Assembly: GCA_013423385.1 (NCBI GenBank)
Contig: BLZA01000023.1
Coordinates: 561,782 to 625,781, forward strand
Reading direction: 5' to 3'
Source: Naganishia liquefaciens
Taxonomy: Eukaryota > Basidiomycota > Tremellomycetes > Filobasidiales > Filobasidiaceae
DNA length: 64,000 nt
Part shown: positions 48,705 through 60,160 of the stretch, in pieces
Numbering within the stretch: the first letter of the stretch is position 1
Layout of the letters: the number at the start of each line of letters is the position of its first letter
Position numbers and translations under genes: made by a program
The notes under the pieces: generated by a model
Told to the model about the DNA's origin: nothing
What the model saw: only the letters and a program-made list of their open reading frames with translations
The model's database searches: none

Positions 48705-49515
48705 TTAGATCTTGTCGGTGGTGGTACCGGGGTGACCAGTAGCCGAGGTACCCTTGGCGGCGTCGGGACCACCAACTCGAGGAGCGCCCTCGTAGTACTG
48801 GTGCGAGTGCTCGCCGTCCTTGTGCGAGTGGGTGTGAAGACCTCCAGTCTTCGACTTGAATTCGTCGAGGGTGACGGTGGGGAGAGTGGTCATCTCGTGA
48901 ACGACTGAGAAAGTCAAGTCAGCACAAAGCACGAGACAAGAGTGACCATCCAATACATACCAGGGGCGTCGTGGATCTTCTCGTGGATGGGCACGGTGGT
49001 GTGGACGTGAGTCGAAGCCAAGGTTTCACGCTGGATGACGGGCTGGATGGTCTCGTGAACGTGGTGGTGGACGTGCTCGTTGGCCTGAACACCGCCGGCG
49101 GCCTGCTCTCGGACGACGGGGGCAACGGTCTGGGTGTCGTGGTAGGCGTTTCGCTGCTCCTCCAACTTGGCTCGGTGCTCGGGGATCATGTCGTGCTTCG
49201 ACTCCCGAGTGACCTCAGGCAAGACGTTGAATTCATGCTTGGTGTCCAAAACCTGCTTGTCAGTGATGGGCTGAACTCGGTGCTGGTGGTGGTGGATGTG
49301 TCGCTCTCGGTCAATAGCCTCGACGGTCTCGACCTTTTCACGCTGCTGAACGTTCTCCTGGACGACGGGCGGGGCGGTTTCAGAGCAGACCTCAGTCCTG
49401 TAGGAAAGAAATCGTCATGACGCCGTATCATAGTGGTTGTTGGCCGCAAGACTCACGAGTCAGCCTGGTTGGATCGAGTAAGGAATTCCTTAGCGTGGTT
49501 GATAACTCCGGCCAT
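48705..49515 (-). CDS. His-rich hydrophilic stress-type protein, fungal 'allergen'-annotated family
   Basis: The first exon (from 49515) reads MAGVINHAKEFLTRSNQADS and joins to TEVCSETAPPVVQENVQQRE. The body carries two related units: RERHIHHHQHRVQPITDKQV followed by LDTKHEFNVLPEV, and ANEHVHHHVHETIQPVIQRE followed by THVHTTVPIHEKIHD. A last exon gives VVHEMTTLPTVTLDEFKSKT and a His/Gly-rich tail. The pattern 'H.HHH.H..[VI]QP[VI]' with no hydrophobic core and no signal peptide is typical of small stress-induced proteins that many genomes label 'allergen'; their role is unknown. The many His could bind metal, but that is inference. A broken copy lies at 28.3 kb and a larger relative at 51.1 kb. 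Confidence 0.75.
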
Positions 49516-49725
49516 TGTGATTGTTTTGGTACTCTTTAGTTGTTAGGGATGAGCTGATGTGTGAATGATTGAAGATGGAGAACACACCGAGATCTGAACA
49601 GGTCAAGCGGTATCCCCCGTCTATATATCTGGAGAGGAGACGCCAGATCAATCGGCTCCAGCGCGAACGACTGCGCGACCCTACGTCATAACCCGTTCCG
49701 ACGTCATCACATCACGTGAGGTACA
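49516..49725 (-). promoter_or_regulatory. Promoter of the His-rich gene: TATA, CRE-like sites and E-box
   Basis: Reading back from the minus-strand ATG, there is an A/T-rich leader and a TATA-like run (TATATAT near 49622-49628). Further upstream are two CRE-like sites (TACGTCAT at 49682-49689, GACGTCAT at 49700-49707) and ATCACGTGA (49711-49719). A dense, TATA-containing promoter of this type suits a strongly inducible gene. Binding by an Atf1/CREB-like or bHLH factor is inferred. Confidence 0.5.
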
Positions 49726-51036
49726 CATAGATTAGCTCGCTAAAGCAGCTCGCTATACTAATCTACAGCAGACAGCGTTTCCGCAGTACATTCCCTCTCG
49801 ACCATGATGTGCGCTCTGTGAGATGAACTCGGTGTGGATCGGCCTACGTTTCCTGTGGGGATTCTGCTGGTTTCAAGGTAGTCGCGCTTAATCGAAGCCT
49901 GTCCGCCGGTGACAACTCGTGTAATAGGTTTTTTGCTCCCAGCCTTCATGTGATTGTCTCATGATTCGTTTAAATTGGCTCCCACAAGCCCTGCTATGAC
50001 GTGACTGTCTGTGCGTCCCTCGATTGTTCGAGAAGGCTGAATGCGAAGCCGAGAGGAATCCTAGTTTCCATTCTCAAGGCGCGGGAACTCTGCCTTTCGG
50101 ACTTCTTCTTTGTCGACGGCGATCACTCGATCATCGCTTGATTCGTCATCCCGCATCACGAGCCAGCGTGCCCACCGCCGCGGCGACTGCACGTTCACAT
50201 AGCTGTTGGCGAACTCGTCGGTGGTCATTGCAGTCGACGTCGACGTCGCCGTGTCTCCGACATGGCTTCGTATGCTATTCGATTATGACGCTTAAGGTTG
50301 GAGATAATCCTACCACTGCCTTCACCTCATCAGAACCCAACACACCAACGGCAACAGATAGCTTTGGGATTCTGCTTCGTATAGCAAGAAATAGATACAT
50401 AGTTGCTGGCAGCAGTCTAGCTGTCAGTCATCGCTGTCCAGTGTCTGAGAGACAGATGTCTCATTATGCAGTAATTGTGTTCAGCAAGCTGTTCAGCAGC
50501 AGAGACGAGCAAGCTGCTCTTCGACATGCTACCCAGCGGCTTCTCTGGCTCAGATGTCTCCATAGAGGGCAGTGGCGTCTTGCGGGCTACTGCACGAATC
50601 TCGGGGCGTCCATTCGAGATGCGGATTCCCATTCCTCAAAGCCCCGAGCGCCTCGTCGCGTGGCCGTCTTACAAGGGGAGCAACTCGCTGCGGGATAAGA
50701 GGCTACCTAAGACCTAGAAGTTGAAACAGGCCACACGCCGGTCACGCCGCGTTACGAGAAGGAAGAGGAGCCGGCTTCCAATTCCCAAAGGACATGGCTC
50801 CATTTTGCTGCGGGTGCACCACACCGAAGACGTCGGTTGATCCATTTTCGTCGCTGATCTGCATTCCATTGCCTCGACCTTGCCGTCTGAGATCGCAGTT
50901 TGACTCGGTCCGCTTGTTGAAGCGCTCATATCTGTCAACCACCCGCTCATCACACTCGCTGTCGCTGACCAGGGTTGTCGCCACCCTGCTTGCCCTCACA
51001 GCACTTCTCAAGCCTTCACTCGACCGTGCCGCAGCG
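49726..51036. other. Gene-poor interval between the two VQPI-family genes
   Basis: About 1.3 kb. Several frames look partly protein-like: minus 49949-49758, minus 50632-50417 and the overlapping pair at 50.74-51.04 kb. None has a homologous motif, and at least two long ones begin without ATG. They may be exons of an unrecognised minus-strand gene or chance. I call none. Confidence 0.35.
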
Positions 51037-51044
51037 TGACGTCA
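51037..51044. promoter_or_regulatory. Perfect palindromic CRE, TGACGTCA
   Basis: The full 8-base cAMP-response element lies 103 bases before the start of the VQPI-domain gene at 51147. CRE-like sites also precede the neighbouring His-rich gene. ATF/CREB-type bZIP binding is inferred. Confidence 0.5.
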
Positions 51045-51146
51045 TTCTCGGATAAATTGCTCTGTGCAGTCCTTCAAATCTCAAATCTCGACTCTTGATC
51101 TCCCCTCGTCCGCCACACAAAGTCTTAACCTTCAAACTCGAGCAGA

Positions 51147-53023
51147 ATGCCATCTCTTTCGAGTGCTCTTCAGAAGTTGCACATTCGTCGACGTTCGGAT
51201 GCCGCTTCATCGCCACCGGCTTCGCCATCAAAAACTGCGGAATCCAATTCCCGACGGAGCGTTGACCAGCACAAGGTCTCGGAATCGCCCAGCGGCTTGA
51301 ACGACCACGCGACATCTCCCGTCCCCGCTTCCAAGACACGAACCAGCATTGACTCGAATGTTCAAGGTTCACCCATTCCCGGAGCTAGAAGGTCTTCTGT
51401 TGATGCCACAAAAGACCTGCCTCCTGTTCCGACAGCGGGTGGCATGAAGCGACGCGGCTCGATACCTCGATCTCCCGGAAAGTTCGCCCTTCCTACGATC
51501 CCCAATACGCCGCTCGCAGAATCCATCGAACGCGAGCGGGAATTGACCGCCGGCAAGGCGCGGGGATTTGGCGACAAGGAGGAAATCTTGAGGACTCCGG
51601 ACGAAAGGGAAGGCTATCGCGGGATTGGCGAGAAAGTGGACGTCGACAAGGGTATTCCGGCACCCAAGGGTCACGCTGCGACGCATCTCCCGCCCACAGC
51701 ATCGCTCTCGGTCACCAACCAGAATGGAACAAAGTCCGCCTTGGTCTGGAGCGATGGCTCGCGAGATCAAGTCATCCAGAAGGAGCACGACCTCACGCCG
51801 CCTCAGCAACTGTTCCCCGTAGCCATCCCCACCGCTGAAGAGGTGATAGACGGCAACTATTCGATCATTCCCACGACGCAAACCGAGCGACAGGTGACAA
51901 AGGCCAATCGCGATGGCACAACCGTCGCCAAGAAGCCCTGGAACCCGGCTTATGTCGCCACTCGTGTCTTGTCTGACCACCCGTACCCTCCTGCCGCGAC
52001 TGAAGCCGAATGCGCTGCACACCTGCAACGACACTTGGCGCTCCTACCCGCCACCATCTTCAGCCCCGGAAGCGCTCATCGTGCGGCGCACGCCAAGCCG
52101 GGCAAGGCGAGGATCTTCCAAGCGGGTCCTGTTGTTTCTGCCGCCGCACGAGATGTCGAGTTGGATCGACAGCGGGAAGATTTGATTGCACGATTGATCA
52201 AGATGGAGGACGAGGCTATCGCCGCCAACGAGAGATTCGAAAAGGCGGCGCTGCTAGACTCTATTCGTGCTGAAAAGCTCGAGGCGTTTGAAGCCGTCGG
52301 CTGGAAAGATCGGCTCGAGATTATGGACACTGTTGACATTACGACGACCGTTTTGGAGCCTATCATACAGGTGCGGCGTTTGGGTTTCCTTTATTGATAG
52401 GCGCTGATCATCGTTGCGGCTTAGGAACATGTCATTCCGATTGAAGTGACGTACTACACATACATTATCAACCGAGAAATCCACAAATACCACATCTTGT
52501 AAGTGAACAAGCCTGCGCGAACGACCAAAGAGTTGACAGTACTTTTTTTAGCCCCTACGTACAACCTATCGCCGATCCCGAGCCGCGGATCTTGCCGACG
52601 CGCCACCTGTTCAAAGACCGAGACGGCCAATGGCGCGAAGTCTGGAGCGACGAGGCCGCCGAGGCGATCCTCGGTCACAAGCTCGTACTGGACGGCAGCG
52701 ATGGCAGCAAGCGGTACACTGAGCGCTGGATCGAAGGCGTCGACGGGGTCGAGTACGAGTTGCTCGAGAGGGAGAGCGTCAAGGTCGGGCACAAGGCCTG
52801 GGTCGAGCGCTTTGGGGACAGGCCTCGATCGGTCGTGACCTCTTACGGAGGCGCAGCGGGTTCGGCCGGGACGACGACTACGACAACCGGACAGATCACG
52901 CTCGACAAGACTACAACGGCGAGATTGTCGAAGGGACCTCGGGGAAATCATGCGTCGCCTCTTCGAAATGAAGTTGTCGACGAGGAAAGACAAGGTGATT
53001 CTACTGTGGGTCGAGCCATCTAG
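51147..53023 (+). CDS. Fungal hydrophilic protein with REIHxH..VQPI motif, function unknown
   Basis: Three exons: 51147-52370, 52425-52498 and 52552-53023. The first 200 residues are Ser/Pro-rich and basic-acidic mixed, with SSPPASPSKT and SPIPGARRSSV as likely phospho-sites. A charged helix (DVELDRQREDLIARLIKMED) precedes DRLEIMDTVDITTTVLEPII. The second exon encodes EHVIPIEVTYYTYIINREIH then KYHIFPYVQPIADPEPRILP and TRHLFKDRDGQW. This block matches RERHIHHHQHRVQPITDKQV of the His-rich gene 1.6 kb upstream, so the two are distant relatives. It ends in a Thr/Gly-rich tail. No membrane segment, signal peptide or enzyme motif is visible. Confidence 0.75.
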
Positions 53024-53204
53024 AGGCAGTCTTATCGTTCTCGAGATGTATGGCCCGTCACAGTAAAGCGATTTGAAACCGATCTGTACTAGACTATTTG
53101 CTGTAGCTCTTAGACTCGAAGCATGTTTATAGCGTCATCTCATGCATCTTGTATTAAATTCTTCTCTTATATGTTAAGACGCAGAACCCTTGCGCAAAGA
53201 CGCT

Positions 53205-53844
53205 TTAAGCGGCAGCTGAGGTTTGATATCAGTCTGCATGTTCCCCTTGGCGCCTCGCTCGTGGACTCACCCTCGATTTCAGCCTTGATGGCATCGGACT
53301 CGGGTCCAGGGTTCTTGGCCAAGATCTAAACGCAGTCAAGATGATCAGCACGTGTTTTGGGCAAATGGGGGATCGTTCGGGATAACTCACAGCCAAGAAC
53401 GCATCGACGTATTCCTTCTTTGCTTGCTCCGACGACTTGCCCTCGTTCTTCTTCCACGCGTCCCACTTGTACTTGCCGGCCATGTCGAACATGCCTGGTT
53501 GGACGCTCGAGGTTAGCAACGGATAGCCGGATATATAGCGGCACGAGAGAGAGAGAGAAGGGGGGGGGGAGACATACCGGGCCTGTCAGTGTTGACGTCA
53601 CCGACGTTGGCTTGCTTGAACAAACCGTAGAACTGGTGCAAGGACACCTCGGTAAGCGTACGGTTGGATGTTTCGCAAGCGCATCTACTCACGGTCAGCT
53701 GGTCCTCCTGCGAAGGCTTGATGGGCCCATTCTTGGGCAGAGAGCCGATCTTCTCGACGGCGACTTTGAATTGGGCATCGACACTGTTTGTTGCGGAATG
53801 AGTAAGATCAAGATCAAGGAAAGGGAGCTGGATGCTCACGTCAT
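53205..53844 (-). CDS. ACB1: Acyl-CoA binding protein
   Basis: The first exon encodes only MT plus part of a codon. A GTGAGC intron joins to VDAQFKVAVEKIGSLPKNGP and KPSQEDQLT. The following exons give FYGLFKQANVGDVNTDRPGM, FDMAGKYKWDAWKKNEGKSS and AKKEYVDAFLAILAKNPGPE, ending IKAEIEAAA by a last short intron. These are the four-helix ACBP fold with its ligand residues (Tyr and Lys of the YGLFKQA and KYKW motifs). ACBP binds long-chain acyl-CoA esters in the cytosol. The last exon supplies only a few codons, which a model reading through that intron would get wrong. Length about 100 residues is slightly above the usual 86-90. Confidence 0.92.
53545..53569. repeat. GA dinucleotide run followed by a ten-base G tract
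   Basis: GAGAGA repeats run directly into GGGGGGGGGG. On the minus strand this is a C10 then CT-rich pyrimidine tract inside an intron of the acyl-CoA binding protein gene. It should be length-variable among strains. Confidence 0.8.
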
Positions 53845-54113
53845 TGTGTGTAGTGCAAGTGAGGGAAGAGTTGTGTGGTGGACTGTTGGCTGTTGGGGAG
53901 GATGGTTACATGGATGCAGACACGGTCTCTTGAACCCGGCCGAGTATCCGTGTGTCCACGCCAGCTGCCCCCTTACGCGTCGCGAGTCGCCCCCCAAGTC
54001 GTGCAGTCGCAACAAGCGCGCGGATCGCTGGGCTCGCATTCAGAGTCATGTTCGATTCAACTTGGTCCATCCTTGCACTCATCCCACATCGACCGTGTTG
54101 CCAGACACCCAGC
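53845..54113. promoter_or_regulatory. Divergent promoter, acyl-CoA binding protein / SF3B1
   Basis: Two starts face away 269 bases apart. The frame of HSH155 is open upstream of its ATG, but that stretch is not conserved-looking and is taken as leader. Confidence 0.5.
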
Positions 54114-57100
54114 ATGTCGTCTCCTCAGTCACCACAGAGGGCTCTTCAATCCTACACCGCACCCAAGGAGATTCTCGACGAGTTTGCCGAGATCGCAGAG
54201 GATCAGGCAGAGGACGACGTTTTTGCCGCCACCGCAAAGTCACGCCAGATCACCAGTCGCGAGAATGACTACCACAAGCGGCGGTTTGATCGTCAGGGAG
54301 AGGTCGAGGGCGGGGAGGATGAAGGGTATGCGGAGCGCATGAGAAGAGCCAATTTGGAGCGCGAGGAGGAGAGGGTCAGGAAGTACAAGCAAGATTTGAA
54401 GGAGAAGGAGGATGAGAGCAAGCAGGCGATGATGGCCGGGGACAAGACGCCGCCGAGGGGCGCAGCGCGAGATGCGACTCCGCCCATGGGATCGGGAGAG
54501 GCAACGCCCCCACGTGGTGCCAAGGGCGATGCTACATCGCCGCGGACTGTCAAGACGGAAACCTCAGAGGAACCGACGCGCAAACGTCGCTCTCGATGGG
54601 ATCAGACTTCGGAAGTCGCCACTGCCGACGGGACTGCTCCTACTGCAGAGGCGCCCAAACCGAAACGTTCGCGATGGGACCAGGCGCCATCGGCGGATGT
54701 CAGCATGACCGACGTCTCCTCGTACGCTCCTGCTGCTGCAACCGGATACGCCCTTTCGGGCACGGGTAGCGTTCTCGCGCCCGGCATGGTCGAAGACCCG
54801 CGCACGCGATACCTTACCGACGAAGAGCTCGATCAGATACTGCCGACAGAGGGTTACCTTATCGTCACTCCGCCGAAGGACTACAACCCCGTTCGCACGC
54901 GCAAGCTCGTTCCAGCGTCGAGCGTGCCCGAATATGGATTCATGCAGCAGGATGATTCCGCCGCCTCTGCAGCGGTTGCCGCGGCCGGCGGCTACGCATT
55001 CGCCGAGCCGACCGAGATCGAGGGTGTTGGAAATCTTGCCTTCTTCAAACAAGAGGACGCCAAGTATTTCGCTGGTATTCTCGGAGCCAATGCGAGCGAG
55101 GAGGCCGATACGGGCTTGAGCGTTGACGAACTCAAGGAGAAGAAGATTATGCGACTCTTGCTCAAGATCAAGAACGGTACACCGGCCGTGCGTAAAGTCG
55201 CGCTGCGAACGATCGCCGACAAGGCGCGAGAGCTCGGGGCTGGCCCGCTGTTTGACAAGATCTTGCCACTCCTGATGGAACGCACGCTAGAGGATCAGGA
55301 ACGACATTTCCTCGTAAAGACCATTGATCGTGTCATGATCAAGCTCGATGACCTCGTTCGACCGTACACGCACAAGATCTTGGTCGTCATTGAGCCGATG
55401 TTGATCGATGAAGACTACTTTGCCCGTGTCGAAGGTCGACAAATTATCAGTAACCTTGCCAAGGCCGTCGGCCTGGCACACATGATTTCCACCATGCGTC
55501 CCGATATCGACCACGTCGACGAGTATGTTCGAAACACCACATCACGTGCATTCGCCGTCGTCGCTAGTGCCCTCGGCATCCCCGCCCTCCTGCCATTCCT
55601 CAAGGCGGTCTGTCGATCCAAAAAGTCATGGCACGCACGACACACGGGTATCCGAATCATACAGCAAATCGCTATCATGATGGGTTCCGCCGTCTTGCCG
55701 CATTTGCGTAATCTCGTGGATGCCATTGCACACGGACTCGAGGACGATCAGCAAAAAGTGCGAACGCAGACGGCCCTGGCCTTGGCGGCTCTTGCAGAGT
55801 CTGCGGCGCCGTACGGTATCGAGTCATTCGACAATGTGCTCAAGCCCCTATGGCTTGGCGCCCGTGTCCACCGTGGTAAAACGCTGGCGGCGTTCCTCAA
55901 AGCCATCGGATTCATCATCCCGCTCATGGACCCAGAATACGCGACCTATTATGTGGGTGAAGCCGTTCCGATTCTGATCCGAGAATTCCAGACATCGGAC
56001 GAGGAGATGAAGAAGATTGTCATGGTGGTCATCCAAAAATGTGCCGCCACCGAGGGTGTCACGCCGAGTTATGTCCGGAACGACATAGTCCCCGAATTTT
56101 TCCGAGCCTTCTGGGTCCGACGAATGGCGCTCGACAAGCGAAGTTCCAAGCAGCTGGTGGAAACGACGGTCGAACTCGCGCGCAAGGCAGGTGTTGCCGA
56201 TATTGTCGGTCGAATTGTCAACGACTTGAAAGACGACAGTGAGAATATGCGAAAGATGACCATGGAGACGATCACCAAGGTCATCGAGGCGAGTGGAGCG
56301 GCCGATGTCGATGAGCGGCTCGAGGTCCAGTTGATCGACGGTATCATTTATGCGTTCTCCGAGCAGACGCTAGAGGACAATGTCATGCTCGATGGCTTCG
56401 GTACCGTTGTCAATGCCCTTGGTGAGTCGCTTGGAACCCTTTTCTAGAATTTGACTAACCCGATTTCTCAGGTATCCGCGCAAAGCCATACTTGACGCAG
56501 ATCGTCTCGACCATTCTCTGGCGTTTCACCAACAAGAGTGCCAAGGTCCGAATGCAGGCGGCCGATCTTGCCGCCAAGTTGGCCGTTGTCATCAAGAACT
56601 GTGGCGAGGATGCGCTGTTGAGCAAGCTGGGTGTTGTGTTGTTCGAACACTTGGGTGAAGAGTACCCAGACACCTTGGGAAGGTGAGTCCTGTCCTTTTG
56701 CTATCGTTCCGCCATTCATCTCTTGTCCCCTAGTATCATTGCTGCCGAAGGCGCCATCGCCAATGTGGTCGGTATGACTCAGATGAATCCGCCCGTAAAG
56801 GACCTTTTGCCTCGAATGACTCCCATCTTGCGTAACCGTCATGAAAAGGTGCAGGAAGCTACCATCAACTTGATCGGGCGAATTGCCGATCGAGGTGCCG
56901 AGTTCGTTCCGGCCAAGGAATGGATGCGAATCTGTTTCGAACTGCTGGATTTGCTCAAGGCTCACAAAAAGGCCATTCGACGTGCGGCCGTTAATACATT
57001 TGGTTATATCGCCAAGGCAATCGGCCCGCAAGACGTTCTCAGCGTCTTGCTCACCAACTTGAAGGTGCAAGAGCGACAGAGTCGAGTGTGCAGTACCGTT

Positions 57101-57732
57101 GCCATCGCCATTGTGTCGGAAACATGTGGACCTTTCACGTGCATTCCCGCCATTTTGAACGAGTATAGGACACCAGAACTCAACGTTCGAACTGGTTGTC
57201 TTAAGGCCCTGTCGTTCGTATTCGAATACGTCGGCGAAATGTCCAAGGACTACATCCATTCGGTTGTCGGTATGCTGGAAGACGCCCTGACCGACCGAGA
57301 CCATGTGCACCGGCAAACGGCATGCGCAATCGTGAAGCATTTGACGCTCGGCGTCGCCGGCCTCGGCAACGAGGATGCCCTTGTCCACTTGCTCAACTTG
57401 GTCTGGCCCAACATTTTCGAAACGAGTCCTCATCTGATCGGTGGCGTGATGGATGCCATCGAGGCTATGCGGGTCGGTTTGGGTCCCGGTATCTTGATGA
57501 GTTACACTCTGCAAGGTCTCTTCCACCCGTCGAGGCGAGTTCGTGAAGTCTACTGGCGAATGTACAGTAAGTAGATGTGGACCATTCTCATGCACTGTTG
57601 CTGATTCGTCTATCCCTAGACTCGCTTTACCTCGGCTCGCAAGACGCCATGGTTCCCTTTTTCCCCAACTTGGCCGAATTCAGCGATGAACGTAATACGT
57701 ATGAAAGGCATGCGCTATACACATGGATCTAG
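54114..57732 (+). CDS. HSH155: Splicing factor 3B subunit 1 (Hsh155/SF3B1)
   Basis: The ATG at 54114 opens [20 protein letters not shown]. The N-terminal region has TP repeats ([26 protein letters not shown]) and two U2AF-ligand-type motifs, KRRSRWDQT and PKRSRWDQA. The HEAT superhelix begins near [20 protein letters not shown] and runs to the end. Hallmarks are [40 protein letters not shown] (the Lys of QQKVRT equals human K700), [33 protein letters not shown] and [20 protein letters not shown]. It is part of U2 snRNP and holds the branch helix. Only three short introns, near the 3' end, interrupt about 1,150 codons. Confidence 0.97.
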
Positions 57733-58122
57733 AAGCGAATGCTATGCTATTGTCTTTCTGTTGTATCTTGGTATTTTGACGTATAACAAAACGGTTGATC
57801 AATCCGATATTAGCAGCGATGAACGTGTCCTTTGAGCAGGATAGTGAGACTTGCGAGAATCCATTGGAAAGCTTTTGTTTTATATACTTATCGTCTATTG
57901 GGCCACTCAGGTTCAGCATGGCTGCCGGGTACCTCTGGGCTCTATAATTCCTGCTATCATGAAAAGCCTTATTGCGCAGGCTTTCTATCCGTAACCGAAA
58001 TTTCTGCATGAGACCCATAGGAAAGAACCTCGTATATATATACAAAAGGAAGGGGGAGAGAATGGGATGGCGGTGCTGCACTGAAACTGAGAGAGAAGAG
58101 TCCTATAAATCAATACATTACT
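57733..58122. other. Intergenic region between convergent genes
   Basis: This 390-base gap holds the 3' ends of HSH155 and the unknown minus-strand gene. It contains A/T-rich polyadenylation-like signals and an ATATATATA run near 58033. No gene is visible. Confidence 0.5.
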
Positions 58123-58911
58123 TCAAGCCGCGGGTCGAGCAGGGGGGGGGGCATCATAGATTTCCGTGTAGAAAGAAGGCCTGAATCTCAAACCGGGGGC
58201 GTATGGCTCGGTCCAGGATGACTTCTTACTCAGGGAGGGAAGCGATCGTATTGAACGCAGCTTACTAAAGGCGCTGGCTCCAGATGTATGTCCGGATGCT
58301 TCGGCCCCCACTCCGGAATAGCTGGATGGCACTGCAGTAATTCCCCCGTTAAGGTCAACTTCATCATCCCATGCACTGTCGATATGGCTGGGGTCGTGTG
58401 ATGATGTAAAGTTGATTGAAGATGGCGATTTCAAAGGTCTGAATTTGCGAAGGATGCGAAACCCGAACTTGCTTTCTTTGGCCAACATCGCATTCAATTC
58501 TCGCAGCGCAGCTTCGCGGACCTCCTGTGCCACTTTCGGGCCGGGGGAAGATCCGAATGCAAGTGCGCGTTCATACCATGTCTCGAGATCAGACCTCTGT
58601 TTCAACCTCATGTCTTCCGTGACTCGGCCAGTAGCGGTAGATGTGTTCAGGATCAGCGAGACCAACTGAAGCTTGAGCTCCTCCCGGCCTACTTGATCGA
58701 TTTGCTCAAAAAGCTCTTCGAGACCAGCTGACCAGCGATATGCTGCCTCGCCCGTCTTTCCGTTCTTTTTGCGTTCTTCATATCGTTGTTCTAACAGGCC
58801 TTTACGATTTTGAAGCTGCAATCGCACCAGACTCAATCGGCTGAAAGCTCTACAATAGTCGGCAGCCGCAACACCCCCACCGATATGCCGATATTTGCGG
58901 ACGGGCAACAT
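58123..58911 (-). CDS. Uncharacterised 262-residue protein
   Basis: A single open frame from the ATG at 58911 to a stop at 58123 has no intron. The N-terminal 130 residues look helical and conserved: MLPVRKYRHIGGGVAAADYC, RLSLVRLQLQNRKGLLEQRY, RWSAGLEELFEQIDQVGREE and LKLQLVSLILNTSTATGRVT. The middle is Lys/Arg-rich and the C-terminal 100 residues are Ser/Gly-rich and probably disordered. The end reads YDAPPPARPAA over a nine-base G tract (58141-58149). I do not recognise a family, signal peptide or membrane segment. The gene faces HSH155 tail to tail. Codon use is like its neighbours, so it is probably real. Confidence 0.55.
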   Translation of the reverse strand: MLPVRKYRHIGGGVAAADYCRAFSRLSLVRLQLQNRKGLLEQRYEERKKNGKTGEAAYRWSAGLEELFEQIDQVGREELKLQLVSLILNTSTATGRVTEDMRLKQRSDLETWYERALAFGSSPGPKVAQEVREAALRELNAMLAKESKFGFRILRKFRPLKSPSSINFTSSHDPSHIDSAWDDEVDLNGGITAVPSSYSGVGAEASGHTSGASAFSKLRSIRSLPSLSKKSSWTEPYAPGLRFRPSFYTEIYDAPPPARPAA

Positions 58912-60160
58912 CAGCTGAATGTATTATCTCCGGAAAGATAGTCGCGCAACGCGCTGCCGGCAGAATTTACCGCTGGTGAATCTTTGCATTACCGCGAAAC
59001 TCTATATACCCGAGATATCTATCAGGGACGTTGCGAGATGCTGGCCCTTGATCGAGGAAGTTGCATAGATCAGCAAATTGAGATCGGCTGGGATTCCACG
59101 AATTGCCCAATTCTCCTCCCGACTCCTCTCCCACGTTAACAGGATGAATGAAGTCTCGATGACAACTGAGAGAAGAGTTTGTGGACCGATAGGAAAGCAA
59201 AGATCTCGAATGAAACGTTCATTTCAATATCCTCCTCTTCCTTAGCGGTACTTCTCTCCTATGCCCCCTGACATCATAGCCAAGAAGTCGCATTCCTTTG
59301 CGTCATTCGCTGAGATTTCGAACACCGCTGGAATGAGCGATGGCTGGAAAGTCCCAAGGGCAGAGGGAGAACAGGATCGTTCAACGTCCAATGTGGCTTT
59401 TGCGGCTCCCTACAGCGGAGTCCTTAGGTCATCCATACAGCGTTCAAGGATGCTCGGTCGATAAAGCACCTCAGCTGATCGGTGTGGCTGTGTCTGCTTC
59501 AGCGAGACACCATAAGGCTGTTTCGAGCCTACTTCGCCACCGTACGAAAAGTACAGCAGGTACCTCGGACCAGCCATCATCCATGTGTGGACGATAAGGC
59601 ATGCAGCCTGAAACCGTTTCATGCACAAACCCCCTGTTTGCGGAATTCAAAGAGGTCCATCGCAATCCTCCAGCTTCCAACCTGAGAAGGTTACGACTCT
59701 GACCCTTGTGGATTTCAGTCTTTCCTCTTATCCTCCCGAATGTTCGCCCACAATCTTCGAACACTAACACGCCCTCAGCAGAAAGTCTTGCCATTGCTCT
59801 GCCCAAGTCTTTGTTATCCTACCGTGTGGGAGCTCCAAATTCCTGTAGCGACTTGTAATAAGTGACGCGGAGCAACGAATCGCCACAGAGCCCCAAAGTC
59901 GGCGGGAAAAGGCTGAAGGCATGAGCAGAGTATCGGCGGCATGTCAAGGGAGCCGCCTTTTTCATGTTTGCAGCCTTTGCCATTTCCCCCGTCTCAAATG
60001 CTTGAAGGACGAAACCGTTTCATGCCGTGTCGCGTCACATCTGTCGGTGTTGTATCCCGGGCGGGCATGTAGCCCTTGTTTGACCTCCTTTGTCATTCCA
60101 TATGTCAAAGCAAGAAGCATAGCCCCGATCATTCGAATGAAACAATATACAACGGCGCGC
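58912..60160. other. Gene-poor interval
   Basis: About 1.25 kb between two minus-strand genes. A plus ATG frame (59261-59464, 67 codons) and a minus ATG frame (59794-59471) are open but carry no recognisable motif. A spliced small gene cannot be ruled out. Confidence 0.35.

Noticed and set aside
50024-50698. 224-codon plus frame in the VQPI interval
   Set aside because: It starts at TTG rather than ATG and has Arg/Ser/His-rich, non-protein-like composition.
56468-57595. 375-codon minus frame opposite HSH155
   Set aside because: It is the antisense of the most conserved gene in the window; codon bias keeps the opposite frame open.
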